A stretch of DNA of 64,000 bases from Acidobacteriota bacterium (GTDB lineage Bacteria; Acidobacteriota; Terriglobia; Acidiferrales; UBA7541): contig JAMCWK010000151.1 in assembly GCA_023481105.1 (NCBI GenBank), forward strand, positions 1-64,000, in the 5' to 3' direction. Positions within the stretch are counted from its first letter, which is position 1, and every line of letters begins with the position of its first letter. A program made the position numbers and the translations under genes. Below the pieces are notes generated by a model. The model was not told the origin of the DNA. It saw only the letters and a program-made list of their open reading frames with translations, and did not search any database. Below are positions 1 through 8,607 of this stretch, piece by piece.

Positions 1-669
1 CACCGCGTCGCCAAATAACTCGATGCGCACCGGCCGCGGCGCTTCCGCGGAAAAAACGTCCACGATCCCGCCACGCACCGCAAACTGTCCGGGCATTTCT
101 ACCGTTTCGTGCTTTTCGTACCCGCTGCCCGAGAGAAAGGCGACGAATTGTTCCAGCGGCTCGCCCGCATCGCGCATCAGCGAGCGCGCCTGCGCGGCGT
201 AAAATGCGCTCTCGCGCAGCCGCAGCATTCCCGACGCAACCGGCACGATCAGAATCGGCGCTTGCCCGGTTGCTGCGCGCCACAGCGACACCGCGCGCGT
301 TTCGAGAATTTCCGGATGCGGCGAGAGCCGCTGCCACGGCAGCACGTCATGCGCCGGCAACTGTGACACCGGCATTGGAGCTTTCCCGCCCAGCGCTTGA
401 TAGAAAAACCGAATCGGCTCCGCCAATGCGTCCGCGCGCGGATTCGATTCCACCACGAACACGACCGGCCGGTTCCACGCCAGCGCCGCAGTGGCAACCA
501 GCAGCGCCTTCGCCGGATCGTTCAGTCCTGCGAGGCGCGACTCCGCTGCGCCGCGTGTAGCGCCGGGCTTTAGCCCGGCATCCGAGCGGCGCATGGCGTC
601 CAACGCCTCCTCGACCGCGCGATGGCGGCCGACGCGAGCCAATATTTCAGCCACAAGCGGAAGGATCAT
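1..669 (-). CDS. mfd: Transcription-repair coupling factor Mfd, N-terminal part (runs off left edge)
   Basis: My own minus-strand translation from ATG 669-667: MILPLVAEILARVGRHRAVEEAL...GLNDPAKALLVATAALAWNRPVVFVVESNPRADALAEPIRFFYQALG...LPAHDVLPWQRLSPHPEILETRAVSLWRAATGQAPILIVPVASGMLRL...MPGQFAVRGGIVDVFSAEAPRPVRIELFGDAV. Open to base 1. Typical Mfd N-terminal motifs (W-x-RL-SPH, GGIVDVF, PVRIELFGD). Not in the ORF track because no stop lies inside the window. Confidence 0.9.
   Translation of the reverse strand, partial: MILPLVAEILARVGRHRAVEEALDAMRRSDAGLKPGATRGAAESRLAGLNDPAKALLVATAALAWNRPVVFVVESNPRADALAEPIRFFYQALGGKAPMPVSQLPAHDVLPWQRLSPHPEILETRAVSLWRAATGQAPILIVPVASGMLRLRESAFYAAQARSLMRDAGEPLEQFVAFLSGSGYEKHETVEMPGQFAVRGGIVDVFSAEAPRPVRIELFGDAV
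556..590. repeat. Short palindromic REP-like element inside mfd
   Basis: tgtagcGCCGGGCTttAGCCCGGCatccgagcggc: perfect 8-bp inverted repeat 562-569/572-579. Flanks TGTAGC...CATC recur around 63317-63363. Confidence 0.6.
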
Positions 670-1178
670 TTCGGGGACTGCGGACCTGCGCGCATGCTGC
701 GGATCTTTTCAATAATGCCGGACGTGGAATAGCCGGGCTCGAGCGGGATAGACACCACGCGCCCGCCGGCCGCTTCCACTTCTTCACGGCCCACGATTTC
801 GTTTTCGCCCCAGTCGCCGCCCTTAATCAGCACGTTGGGAAGCACCCGTTTGATGATTTCGCGCGGCGTGATTTCGTCGAACACCACAACGTAATCCACC
901 GCTTCCAGCGCTGCGAGAATCTCCGCGCGTTCTTCCTGCGGAATGATGGGACGTTCTTCACCCTTCAGGAATTTCACCGAAGAGTCGCTGTTGATGGCCA
1001 CGACGAGCACGTCGCCCAGCATCCGCGCCTGCTCGAACCCACGGATGTGCCCCGGATGCAGCAGGTCGAAGCAGCCATTCGTAAACACCACGCGCTTCCC
1101 GTTGCGTTTGTGTTCCGCAACGTGGAGAATCAGTTCCTCTTGCGATACGACTTGCCCCAACGCGGCTCCTGTTCCCAT
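666..1178 (-). CDS. ADP-heptose synthase C-domain-like nucleotidyltransferase (RfaE2/HldE-C family), paralog 1
   Basis: FTNGCFDLLHPGHIRGFEQARMLGDVLVVAINSDSSV...RPIIPQEERAEILAALEAVDYVVVF cytidylyltransferase signature. Stop overlaps the mfd start (ATGA, 666-669). Confidence 0.85.
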   Translation of the reverse strand: MGTGAALGQVVSQEELILHVAEHKRNGKRVVFTNGCFDLLHPGHIRGFEQARMLGDVLVVAINSDSSVKFLKGEERPIIPQEERAEILAALEAVDYVVVFDEITPREIIKRVLPNVLIKGGDWGENEIVGREEVEAAGGRVVSIPLEPGYSTSGIIEKIRSMRAGPQSPK

Positions 1179-1231
1179 CGCAGCTTCAGCATTTGCAGCA
1201 ATTCATTTTATCACGCGCTGGAGTCGAGCCG

Positions 1232-2788
1232 ATGAATCGCCGCGAATGGTTCTTTGCCGCAGTTGGACTTGTGCTCCTCTCGCTCTCAACTTTTTTCCTC
1301 CTGCGCGAGCGCATCCCCGCGCGGGAAGTCGTCCTTGCGCAGGCGTGCGGTACGCCCATCCGCATCATGACTCCGCCCGCAAACAAAGATGCGCCTGCGG
1401 CGATTGTTCTGCACGGCTTGGGGGCCAATGCCGTGGTCATGCGCTCGCTGGGACAATTCCTCGCCAACATGGGCTTCCGCGTTTATCTGCTGGACCTTCC
1501 GGGCCACGGAAATAATCGCGAGCGCTTTTCGCTGATGCGCGCGGGAGAATGCACCGTACAAACGATTTCCTTGCTCGAGCGCCTCGGCGAAATCCGATTG
1601 GATCACACGGTTCTGATCGGTCACTCCATGGGCGGCGCGCTGGCCATCCGCATGGCGGATTATTTTCCGGCCGCTGCCACGGTCGCGATTTCTCCCGCGC
1701 CGATGATTCATACCAGCAGCATGCCAGCGGGCGCGGTGCTCATGGGTCCTCCGCACCGCATGCCTGTGAATCTGCTCATCATGATGGGCCAATTTGATTT
1801 TCCTTACTCGCGCGAGTCGGCGGAGAAATTGGTGCAAATGGGCGGCGGGCAGCGCGACGCGCCGGAAGATTTTCTCGAGAAGCGCGCGCTGAAACTTGTC
1901 ACTGTGCCGCGCGCCACGCACACTAGTTTGATTTTCGATCTCCCCAACGATTCCCCGCTCGCAACCTGGCTTCACAAATCATTGCCCGAAAATGTTCGGC
2001 CGCAAGTTGTCAACGCAATCAAGCCGGAATTGTGGGGAATCCTCGGGCTGCTGGGATTGGCGTTTCTCTTCCCTTTGGCTGCAAGCAGCACCGTCTTTGC
2101 ACTTGGCTTGAAACATGTTCCGCCAACTGTCGCCGGCAAATCAGCAAAGAGTGCAGCGCTGTTCTGGCTGGTCGCAGGGCTTTTCGCAGTGTCCGCGCTG
2201 AAACTTTTCCCGCAACTAATCTTTTTGCGCATGCAATACGGCGGCTATTTGGTTTCTTGCCTCTTGCTCGCAGGAATTCTTCTTTTGGTGCTGCTGTGGG
2301 CAACCTCCGCGAAACAAGACGCTAGTCAAGAGAATTGGCAAAGCGCATTCGCTGGCGCTTTTTTGGGCGCGGCAACTATGCTGGTCTTTGGCGCGTGGAT
2401 GACGCTTCAGCTCACAGATACTTGGCTGAACGATTTGCGCTGGTTGCGATTCTTCCCCGCGTTGCTCGCGTGCTTGCCGTACGCGCTTGCCGAGGAATGG
2501 GCGCTCGGCGCGCCTGATGCTGGGAATTGTCTGGCCAAACTGCGCCGCTATCTCGTCTTTCTCATTCTGCGATTGCTCATCTGGCTGAGCATCCTGTTTG
2601 CGCTTTACGTTTATGCCAGCAGACAGATCCTGCTCAGTGTTCTAGTCTTCTACATGGGAACGTTTTCTCTTTTCACGCGATTCGGCGCGGATGCAATTCG
2701 TCGCCGAACAAGCTCTCACGCTGGAGCAGCAGTGTTCACCGCAATTCTGATGGCTTGGTTTATCGCTGCCGTCTTTCCGATTACTTGA
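1232..2788 (+). CDS. Alpha/beta hydrolase with C-terminal multi-TM region
   Basis: N-terminal TM; LHGLGANAVVM...LDLPGHGNN...LIGHSMGGALAIRMA (GHSMGG nucleophile elbow); several hydrophobic segments in the C-terminal half. Confidence 0.75.
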   Translation: MNRREWFFAAVGLVLLSLSTFFLLRERIPAREVVLAQACGTPIRIMTPPANKDAPAAIVLHGLGANAVVMRSLGQFLANMGFRVYLLDLPGHGNNRERFSLMRAGECTVQTISLLERLGEIRLDHTVLIGHSMGGALAIRMADYFPAAATVAISPAPMIHTSSMPAGAVLMGPPHRMPVNLLIMMGQFDFPYSRESAEKLVQMGGGQRDAPEDFLEKRALKLVTVPRATHTSLIFDLPNDSPLATWLHKSLPENVRPQVVNAIKPELWGILGLLGLAFLFPLAASSTVFALGLKHVPPTVAGKSAKSAALFWLVAGLFAVSALKLFPQLIFLRMQYGGYLVSCLLLAGILLLVLLWATSAKQDASQENWQSAFAGAFLGAATMLVFGAWMTLQLTDTWLNDLRWLRFFPALLACLPYALAEEWALGAPDAGNCLAKLRRYLVFLILRLLIWLSILFALYVYASRQILLSVLVFYMGTFSLFTRFGADAIRRRTSSHAGAAVFTAILMAWFIAAVFPIT

Positions 2789-2790
2789 GG

Positions 2791-3198
2791 TCAGAAGCGT
2801 CGCAGAGCGGCCTTGCGTTGCGCGGGAGCAATGCTGGCCATCTTGCGGATCATCGCCAGGACGAGGCGCTTGTCGCCTTCGTTCAACGTCGTGCTGTACT
2901 TCTTAATCTCCGCCAGGAAGCGCACTTCCTCGTCGCTCAGCTCGCCGAGCATTTTCTGTGCGTCGCGCTCGCTGGGGGTTTCGCTGCCGGGAAAGAAATC
3001 GGCGAGCGAAATGTCCAGCGCTTCGGCGATTTTTGCCAGCGTCTCAAGAGAAGGAACGGTGTGGCCGTTTTCCACGCGAGAGAGATAGCAACGGAGCAGG
3101 CCGGTGCGGCGCTCGATGTCGCCCTGAGACAATCCTCGCTCGGCCCGGTAACTGCGGATGACGTCGCCGATGTTGACTTTGGGTTTCTCTTTTGGCAC
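2791..3198 (-). CDS. XRE-family (HTH_3) transcriptional regulator
   Basis: GDVIRSYRAERGLSQGDIERRTGLLRCYLSRVENGHTVPSLETLAKIAEAL helix-turn-helix signature. Confidence 0.85.
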   Translation of the reverse strand: MPKEKPKVNIGDVIRSYRAERGLSQGDIERRTGLLRCYLSRVENGHTVPSLETLAKIAEALDISLADFFPGSETPSERDAQKMLGELSDEEVRFLAEIKKYSTTLNEGDKRLVLAMIRKMASIAPAQRKAALRRF

Positions 3199-3271
3199 CA
3201 GTTGAGCCCGTCAGCTACAAAAACTGCGCGTATCTTACGCAGGCACCTCACACTGCGCAAGAGGATTCTTC

Positions 3272-4714
3272 TCAGCGTAAATTCACAGCCATCAGCTTGC
3301 GCTCCGTCATTTCTTCGATGGCGTAGCGGATGCCTTCGCGGCCCGCGCCGGAATCCTTGATGCCGCCGTAAGGCATGTGGTCAATGCGAAACGTGGGCAC
3401 GTCGTTGATGATTACGCCACCGACCTCGAGCGAATCGTATGCGGCAAAGGCCAGGGCCATGTCCCGCGTGAAGAGTCCAGCCTGCAATCCGTATTCAGTA
3501 GAATTGACCTGACGCACGGCATCGCACACGTCATCGTACGGTTCAACGGTGAGCGCCGGCGCGAAAATTTCCATGCAGTTGACGCGCTGCGCTGACTTTG
3601 TGCCCGTCAGCACGGTCGGCGCGAGCATGGCGCCGGCGCGGCTTCCTCCGCAGAGCACGCGCGCGCCGCCAGCAACGGCCTCGTCAATCCATTCCGCCGC
3701 GCGCCGCGCGGCATCCTCGCTAATCATGGGGCCGACATCGGTGATTTCATCAAGCGGCGGACCGAGTTTCAATTTCTGCACGCGCGGAATCAACTCGCCT
3801 AAAAACTTCTCGAACACGCTGCGCTCGACAAACACGCGTTGCACCGAAATACAGCTCTGCCCGGCATAGGAAAATCCGCCGAAGACGCAGCGCTCCGCCG
3901 CATAGGCCAGATCAGCGTCGCGGTGGATGATGCAACCGGCGATGCCGCCGAGTTCGAGCGCCACGCGCTTTTTCCCCGCGCGGCGTTTCAATTCCCAACC
4001 CACGGCGGCGCTGCCGGTGAAGGAAAGAAGTTTCAGGCGCTCGTCGGTGACGAGTTGTGCGGCGTCTTCGTTGGCGAGCGGCAACACATTCAGCGCGCCC
4101 GCGGGCCAGCCTGCGTCTGTCACGATTTCCGCCAGCAGAAGCGAAGTCAGCGGCGTTTGCGGCGCGGGTTTGTGGACGATGCTGCATCCCGCGGCGATGG
4201 CCGGGCCCCATTTGTGCGCCACGAGATTGACGGGAAAATTAAACGGCGTGATGGACGCGATGGGGCCAATCGGAAAGCGCCGCACGATGGCCCAGCGTCC
4301 TGCTGTCGCGGCTTGCAAATCCAGCGGCAGCCACTCGCCGGTGATGCGCGTGCTTTCCTCGGCGGCGAGGGAAAAGGTGAAAATGGCGCGGTCCACTTCG
4401 GCGCGCGCCGACTTGATGGGCTTGCCTGCTTCGAGCGCCAGCACGCGAGACAATTCTTCACGCCGCACGGTGCAAGCAGAAGCAACGGCTTGCAGAATGC
4501 GCTGGCGTTCGAAGGCCGGCATTCTGCGCGTGAGGTCAAATGCTTTCGCTGCCGCGGCGATGGCCGCGTCGAGATGCGCGCGGGTGGCGCGGCAGGCGGC
4601 GCCGACAACGCTGCCGTCGTGCGGCGCGTGAATTTCAAACGGCTCTCCCTCCGTGAGCCACTGCCCGTCGAGGAGAAATCCATGCGGCGCGGACACAGTT
4701 GCACCTTGAGTCAT
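3272..4714 (-). CDS. NAD(P)-dependent aldehyde dehydrogenase family protein
   Basis: FNFPVNLVAHKWGPAIAAGCSIVHKPAPQTPLTS, LSFTGSAAVGWELK, VALELGG, FSYAGQSCISVQRVFV catalytic Cys region. Confidence 0.9.
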   Translation of the reverse strand: MTQGATVSAPHGFLLDGQWLTEGEPFEIHAPHDGSVVGAACRATRAHLDAAIAAAAKAFDLTRRMPAFERQRILQAVASACTVRREELSRVLALEAGKPIKSARAEVDRAIFTFSLAAEESTRITGEWLPLDLQAATAGRWAIVRRFPIGPIASITPFNFPVNLVAHKWGPAIAAGCSIVHKPAPQTPLTSLLLAEIVTDAGWPAGALNVLPLANEDAAQLVTDERLKLLSFTGSAAVGWELKRRAGKKRVALELGGIAGCIIHRDADLAYAAERCVFGGFSYAGQSCISVQRVFVERSVFEKFLGELIPRVQKLKLGPPLDEITDVGPMISEDAARRAAEWIDEAVAGGARVLCGGSRAGAMLAPTVLTGTKSAQRVNCMEIFAPALTVEPYDDVCDAVRQVNSTEYGLQAGLFTRDMALAFAAYDSLEVGGVIINDVPTFRIDHMPYGGIKDSGAGREGIRYAIEEMTERKLMAVNLR

Positions 4715-4750
4715 GTCTTCCCTTCCTTGCTTCAATCCGTTTCCGTCGCG

Positions 4751-4975
4751 CTAGCGTTCGACGTCGAAATAGATGCGCACGGTGGCGCGATAGCTCTTAA
4801 TCTTCTTTCCATCCAGCTCCATTTCCAGCTCATGCACGCGCGCCCACTTCATGCCGCGCACCGTGCGCCCGGCTTCCTCTACCGCGCTCTCCGCGGCCTT
4901 GGCAAAACTTTCCTTCGACACGCCGACCACTTCCGTCACTTTCTGTGTCATGGACTTTCCTCCGAACAGGGCCAT
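4751..4975 (-). CDS. Dodecin family flavin-binding protein
   Basis: MTQKVTEVVGVSKESFAKAAESAVEEAGRTVRGMKWARVHELEMELDGKKIKSYRATVRIYFDVER; size and motif typical of dodecin. Confidence 0.9.
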   Translation of the reverse strand: MALFGGKSMTQKVTEVVGVSKESFAKAAESAVEEAGRTVRGMKWARVHELEMELDGKKIKSYRATVRIYFDVER

Positions 4976-5070
4976 GCGTTTCCTCCTGCATCCAGAATAG
5001 AAAAACAAAGTCGAGATTAGTCCAGCGCAAAGGGCGGGGTCAATTGAATACCCAACATCCTTCTACGCAT

Positions 5071-5781
5071 TCATTCGCTGCGGCGAAAAAACGTTGCGCG
5101 CGCCTCCTCGGTGACAAACGTAAACGTGTACGCCCACGAAGCGAAGAGCAGGACTCCCAGAATGGGCGGACTCCATCGCAAGAACGGCAGTTCCGGCGCA
5201 AAATGCCGGAACACATAGTGCACGGCATACGCGCTGAAGAAAAAAAACATCGCCAGCACGAGTTGGATGATGCGCGTGCGCGTTTCGCGCATTTTCCAGA
5301 GGGCCGCCCCCAAGAGCCATATCAGCAAGAACCCTACAACATTGAGATTGCGTGACAACTCGGCGGCTAACCGAGCGGCGAGGTGCGCGGTTGCATCTTC
5401 GACCATGAGATAAGAAACAACCGCCGTCGCCACCAGGAGGATGCCGGCGATCCTTGGCAGATGCTGCGCGATTTTGCGTTCGGCAAGCACTGCAAAGAAG
5501 AAGCCGATGACGACGAAATAGAGCAAGATGGCGAGCAGTGCGTCGGCGGCATAGTAAAAATAGCGGTACTCCACGGATGTAAAACCAAACCAGCGGAGCA
5601 CGAAAAGTCCACCTGCGGTATTCAAGATGTTCGCCAGGACATACAGGTGCAGCGCGAAATAGCGACGGAAATGCCCGCGCACGATCGCCAGCACGATGAT
5701 GTAGCAGCACACCAGCGTGCCGCCAATCCACAGCGCATAGTCACTGAATCCAAGCATCAACGGATTGTCCCATCCTTCCAA
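5071..5781 (-). CDS. Predicted multi-pass membrane protein, unknown function
   Basis: 236 aa, about 7 hydrophobic segments; no family recognised. Confidence 0.7.
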   Translation of the reverse strand: MEGWDNPLMLGFSDYALWIGGTLVCCYIIVLAIVRGHFRRYFALHLYVLANILNTAGGLFVLRWFGFTSVEYRYFYYAADALLAILLYFVVIGFFFAVLAERKIAQHLPRIAGILLVATAVVSYLMVEDATAHLAARLAAELSRNLNVVGFLLIWLLGAALWKMRETRTRIIQLVLAMFFFFSAYAVHYVFRHFAPELPFLRWSPPILGVLLFASWAYTFTFVTEEARATFFRRSE

Positions 5782-5797
5782 GTAGCCCGGGGCCCGG

Positions 5798-5840
5798 TGT
5801 CAGGGATGCGCCCGGTCTGTACCCCGTCTGTACCCCCCCC
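5798..5840. repeat. Dispersed repeat copy A, ending in a C-tract
   Basis: TGTCAGGGATGcGCCCGGtcTGTACCCcGTctgTACCCCCCCC; matches the reverse complement of 63707-63760. Confidence 0.6.
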
Positions 5841-5857
5841 TTCCCCCTTGTTTTTGC

Positions 5858-5961
5858 CAAAGAGTGCGTAGCACATTGAAACAAAAGGGGTTGACCATAT
5901 TTCTGTGCGGACAGCATGGTCAAAGAGTGCGCAAGTGATAGACAGATAAGGGGTTGGACAT
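5858..5961. repeat. Pair of ~41-bp imperfect direct repeats, 63-bp period
   Basis: caaagagtgcg-N17-aggggttgaccat (5858-5898) and caaagagtgcg-N17-aggggttggacat (5921-5961), identical internal spacing. Confidence 0.65.
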
Positions 5962-6096
5962 GCACGGGATGACGCGGGGCGTGCAAGAGCAGGGTGGATA
6001 TCAACTTTAAGATACGCATTGCGCTCATATATTAGCTAAATATGATTCGTTTGTCAAGTGGAAAATGAGGAAAGAGGAAGGGAGGAAAGAGGGAGG

Positions 6097-6117
6097 GCCC
6101 TTCGCTTCGCTCAGGGC
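6097..6117. repeat. Short palindrome GCCCT-tcgcttcgctc-AGGGC
   Basis: Inverted repeat next to a 31-nt uninterrupted purine run (6067-6097). Confidence 0.4.
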
Positions 6118-6244
6118 AAGAGGAAGGAGGAACGACGAAGTGAATTTGAAATTTGAGATGGCGAAACACGAAGGCAACAACGGAAACCGGACGGGCTGGA
6201 AGCGGGCGCAACGGAGAATCACAGCGGGCCAGCAGCGGGCCGGC

Positions 6245-6265
6245 GCACAGGCTGCAAGCCTGTGC
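6245..6265. repeat. Short palindromic REP-like element
   Basis: GCACAGGCT-gca-AGCCTGTGC perfect 9-bp stem immediately downstream (in transcription direction) of tRNA-Leu. Confidence 0.5.
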
Positions 6266-6291
6266 AACCCAAATGCGGCGCCAATGGAGAC

Positions 6292-6379
6292 TGGTGCTGG
6301 AGGAGGGGGTCGAACCCTCATGGCACTAAGTGCCGCGGGATTTTGAGTCCCGTGCGTCTGCCAGTTCCGCCACTCCAGC
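6292..6379 (-). tRNA. tRNA-Leu(CAA)
   Basis: Minus strand GCTGGAGTGGCGGAACTGGCAGACGCACGGGACTCAAAATCCCGCGGCACTTAGTGCCATGAGGGTTCGACCCCCTCCTCCAGCACCA: 7-bp acceptor GCTGGAG/CTCCAGC, anticodon loop CTCAAAA, long variable arm, GGTTCGA T-loop, encoded CCA. Confidence 0.95.
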
Positions 6380-6496
6380 GGCCCACCTAAGTTAGCATGG
6401 CGGGCATTCGCGCTCAAGGCTGTCCCCTATGGCCTTTTGATTGGGAGCCGGTGTAGGATAGGCCGCCGGTCGAAGCAGTCCCTCCGGAGCCTCCCG

Positions 6497-8032
6497 ATGG
6501 TGAGCCCGAATTCAAAGTCAGCGCAGGCCGCACCGTCTTCGGCGCACGAGCACAGCGCCGAAGCCCGGCACAAGCTCGGCTTTGGCCATTGGATGCGCCG
6601 CGTGCTCGCCGAACACAACAATGCGGCGCACGAACTCCACCCGGATACGGTGCACGACCTGCGCGTCGCGCTGCGCCGCTGCCGCTCCATGGCGGACGGC
6701 TTGATGGAATTGGATTCCGACCGGGCGTGGCGCGACATGAAGAAGGCCGGGCGCAAACTGTTCCGCCGCCTGGGCGAGCTGCGCGACACGCACGTGATGA
6801 TTGACTGGGTGAAGAAGCTGGAGCCACCCGGCGACGTTGCTGCACAGCAACTTCTTGCTTCGCTGCACCAGCGCGAATGGCACCTGAAGCAGCAAACTAC
6901 CGCCGCAGTCACGCGGTTTGACCGCGCGCAATGGAAGGTATGGGCGAAATACTTGAACGACCGCGCGGTCCGCGTCCCGCTGGATGGCCCGGTGTTCCAG
7001 CACATTGCATTGCAGCGATGGCAGGAGGCTTACAATCTCCACCGCCGCGCTTTGCGCAACCGCAGCCGCGCCAGTTGGCACCGCCTGCGCATCGGCGTGA
7101 AACGCTTTCGCTATACGATCGAGAATTTTCTGCCCGGCGCGCACGCCGCCTGGGGCGACGACTTGAAGCACATTCAGGACCTGCTGGGCGAAGTGCACGA
7201 TCTGGACATGCTATGGACGGCGCTGGCGCGAACCGGCAAAACGTTCACAGCCGCGGAGCGCGCTCGCTGGCACGAAATCGTCGGCAAGGAGCGCCAGGCG
7301 CGGCTGGAGGCTTATCGCGAGAAAATGATGGGCCCGAATTCGCTGTGGAATGTGTGGCGCACCGGCCTGCCGCAAAATGAGGCGCTGGAATCCAGCGGTT
7401 TGGAAAAGCTGAGTGCCTGGGCTGGGCTGCGCGATCCGGAGGTCAGCCATTCGCGGCACGTGGCGCGGCTGGCATTGAATCTCTTTGATGGTCTCGCGGC
7501 CGCCGGACTTCCCGGCCCCTACCGCGACCCGCGCAACCGCCTGCTGCTCCATGCCGCGGCGTTGATGCACAACGTAGGGCACACCGGCGGACGCAAAGGC
7601 CACCACAAGGAATCCTACCGGCTGATTCGCACGATGAGCCCGCCCATCGGCTGGTCGGCGGAAGATCTGGAGATTGCCGCGCTGATTGCGCGTTATCACC
7701 GCGGCGCATGGCCGCGCGCGCAGCACGCCGGCTACAGCTCGCTCCAGCCCATTCGCCGCGAAACCGTGCTGCACCTCGGCGGCATTCTGCGTTTGGCGGC
7801 GGCCTTTGACCATGCGCATACACAAGCTGTGCGCAAGCTGCACGTGCAAAGCTCGCCCGAAGCGCTGTTCATCTGGGCGGAAGGCTACCGGCCCGCCGCT
7901 GAAAACGCGCGCATCCTCGCCGCGGAGCGCCACCTGCTCGAGCGCGCCTTGCGCAAGCCGGTGCTGATCCGCCCGCGTCCCGAAGGGCCGCACCAAATGC
8001 GGCTCGACGAAACTGCCATGCAGGTCGCCTGA
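6497..8032 (+). CDS. CHAD-domain protein with C-terminal Ppx-type HD-like domain
   Basis: N-terminal CHAD: VHDLRVALRRCRSMADGLMELD...WHRLRIGVKRFRYTIENFLP...LKHIQDLLGEVHDLDML. C-terminal SHSRHVARLALNLFDGL...LLLHAAALMHNVGHTGGRKGHHKESYRLI...IAALIARYHRG resembles the HD region of the neighbouring Ppx. Confidence 0.85.
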   Translation: MVSPNSKSAQAAPSSAHEHSAEARHKLGFGHWMRRVLAEHNNAAHELHPDTVHDLRVALRRCRSMADGLMELDSDRAWRDMKKAGRKLFRRLGELRDTHVMIDWVKKLEPPGDVAAQQLLASLHQREWHLKQQTTAAVTRFDRAQWKVWAKYLNDRAVRVPLDGPVFQHIALQRWQEAYNLHRRALRNRSRASWHRLRIGVKRFRYTIENFLPGAHAAWGDDLKHIQDLLGEVHDLDMLWTALARTGKTFTAAERARWHEIVGKERQARLEAYREKMMGPNSLWNVWRTGLPQNEALESSGLEKLSAWAGLRDPEVSHSRHVARLALNLFDGLAAAGLPGPYRDPRNRLLLHAAALMHNVGHTGGRKGHHKESYRLIRTMSPPIGWSAEDLEIAALIARYHRGAWPRAQHAGYSSLQPIRRETVLHLGGILRLAAAFDHAHTQAVRKLHVQSSPEALFIWAEGYRPAAENARILAAERHLLERALRKPVLIRPRPEGPHQMRLDETAMQVA

Positions 8033-8053
8033 ATTTGATTGGGTAGTGAAAGA

Positions 8054-8551
8054 TTACTCGCCGAGAGCGCGCAAAGTTCGCGGCGCGCACAGCCACAGCA
8101 GAATGCCCCGCGGCGGCGAAACCGCTTTCAACTCCAGGCAGGCCACGCCCGCCTTTTTCAGCGCGGTAACATTCCCGCGGCTGCCCAGCGCAAGCGCAAT
8201 CACTTCGTCCAAATGCGGCGCGTGGCCGAAGCACATCACTTCCTTGGCGCGGACGCGGGCCAGTTCGCGAAACAGCTCGTTTGGCTTGCGCTCGAAGAGA
8301 AGCGATTCTGTTTGCCGAATTTTGTCGCGAGAGAACCCCAGAACTTCCGCGGCAATTTCCGCTGTCTGCACCGCGCGCACATACGGGCTGCTCAGCATCG
8401 CCTCCGGTCGCACGCCCAAAGCGCGCAAGCCCATGGCCACCTCGCGCGTCTTCTCCCTGCCCTTCTTGGTGAGATAACGCTCGGGGTCGGGAGGACACTC
8501 GGGGTCCTCGCGGTCAATGGCAATTCCGTGACGCATTAAGTAGAGCAGCAT
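8054..8551 (-). CDS. sixA: Phosphohistidine phosphatase SixA-like (histidine phosphatase superfamily)
   Basis: MLLYLMRHGIAIDRE...RYLTKKGREKTREVAMGLRALGV...LSSPYVRAVQTAEIA...MCFGHAPHLDEVIALAL. Confidence 0.85.
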   Translation of the reverse strand: MLLYLMRHGIAIDREDPECPPDPERYLTKKGREKTREVAMGLRALGVRPEAMLSSPYVRAVQTAEIAAEVLGFSRDKIRQTESLLFERKPNELFRELARVRAKEVMCFGHAPHLDEVIALALGSRGNVTALKKAGVACLELKAVSPPRGILLWLCAPRTLRALGE

Positions 8552-8607
8552 GGCGGTTGTAGATCGTCCTCTCTAATTCCGTTTTCGCGAACGCGGCGGG
8601 CTTGCCA

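Noticed and set aside
3839-5020. 393-aa plus-strand ORF
   Set aside because: Antisense to the aldehyde dehydrogenase and dodecin genes.
6025-6417. ORFs 6025..6417 (-) and 6065..6346 (+)
   Set aside because: Both run through the tRNA-Leu gene and repeat region; not coding.
6389-6417. Possible minus-strand promoter for tRNA-Leu (TTGAGC-N17-TAACTT)
   Set aside because: Spacing is good but the -10 match is weak; not reported as a feature.
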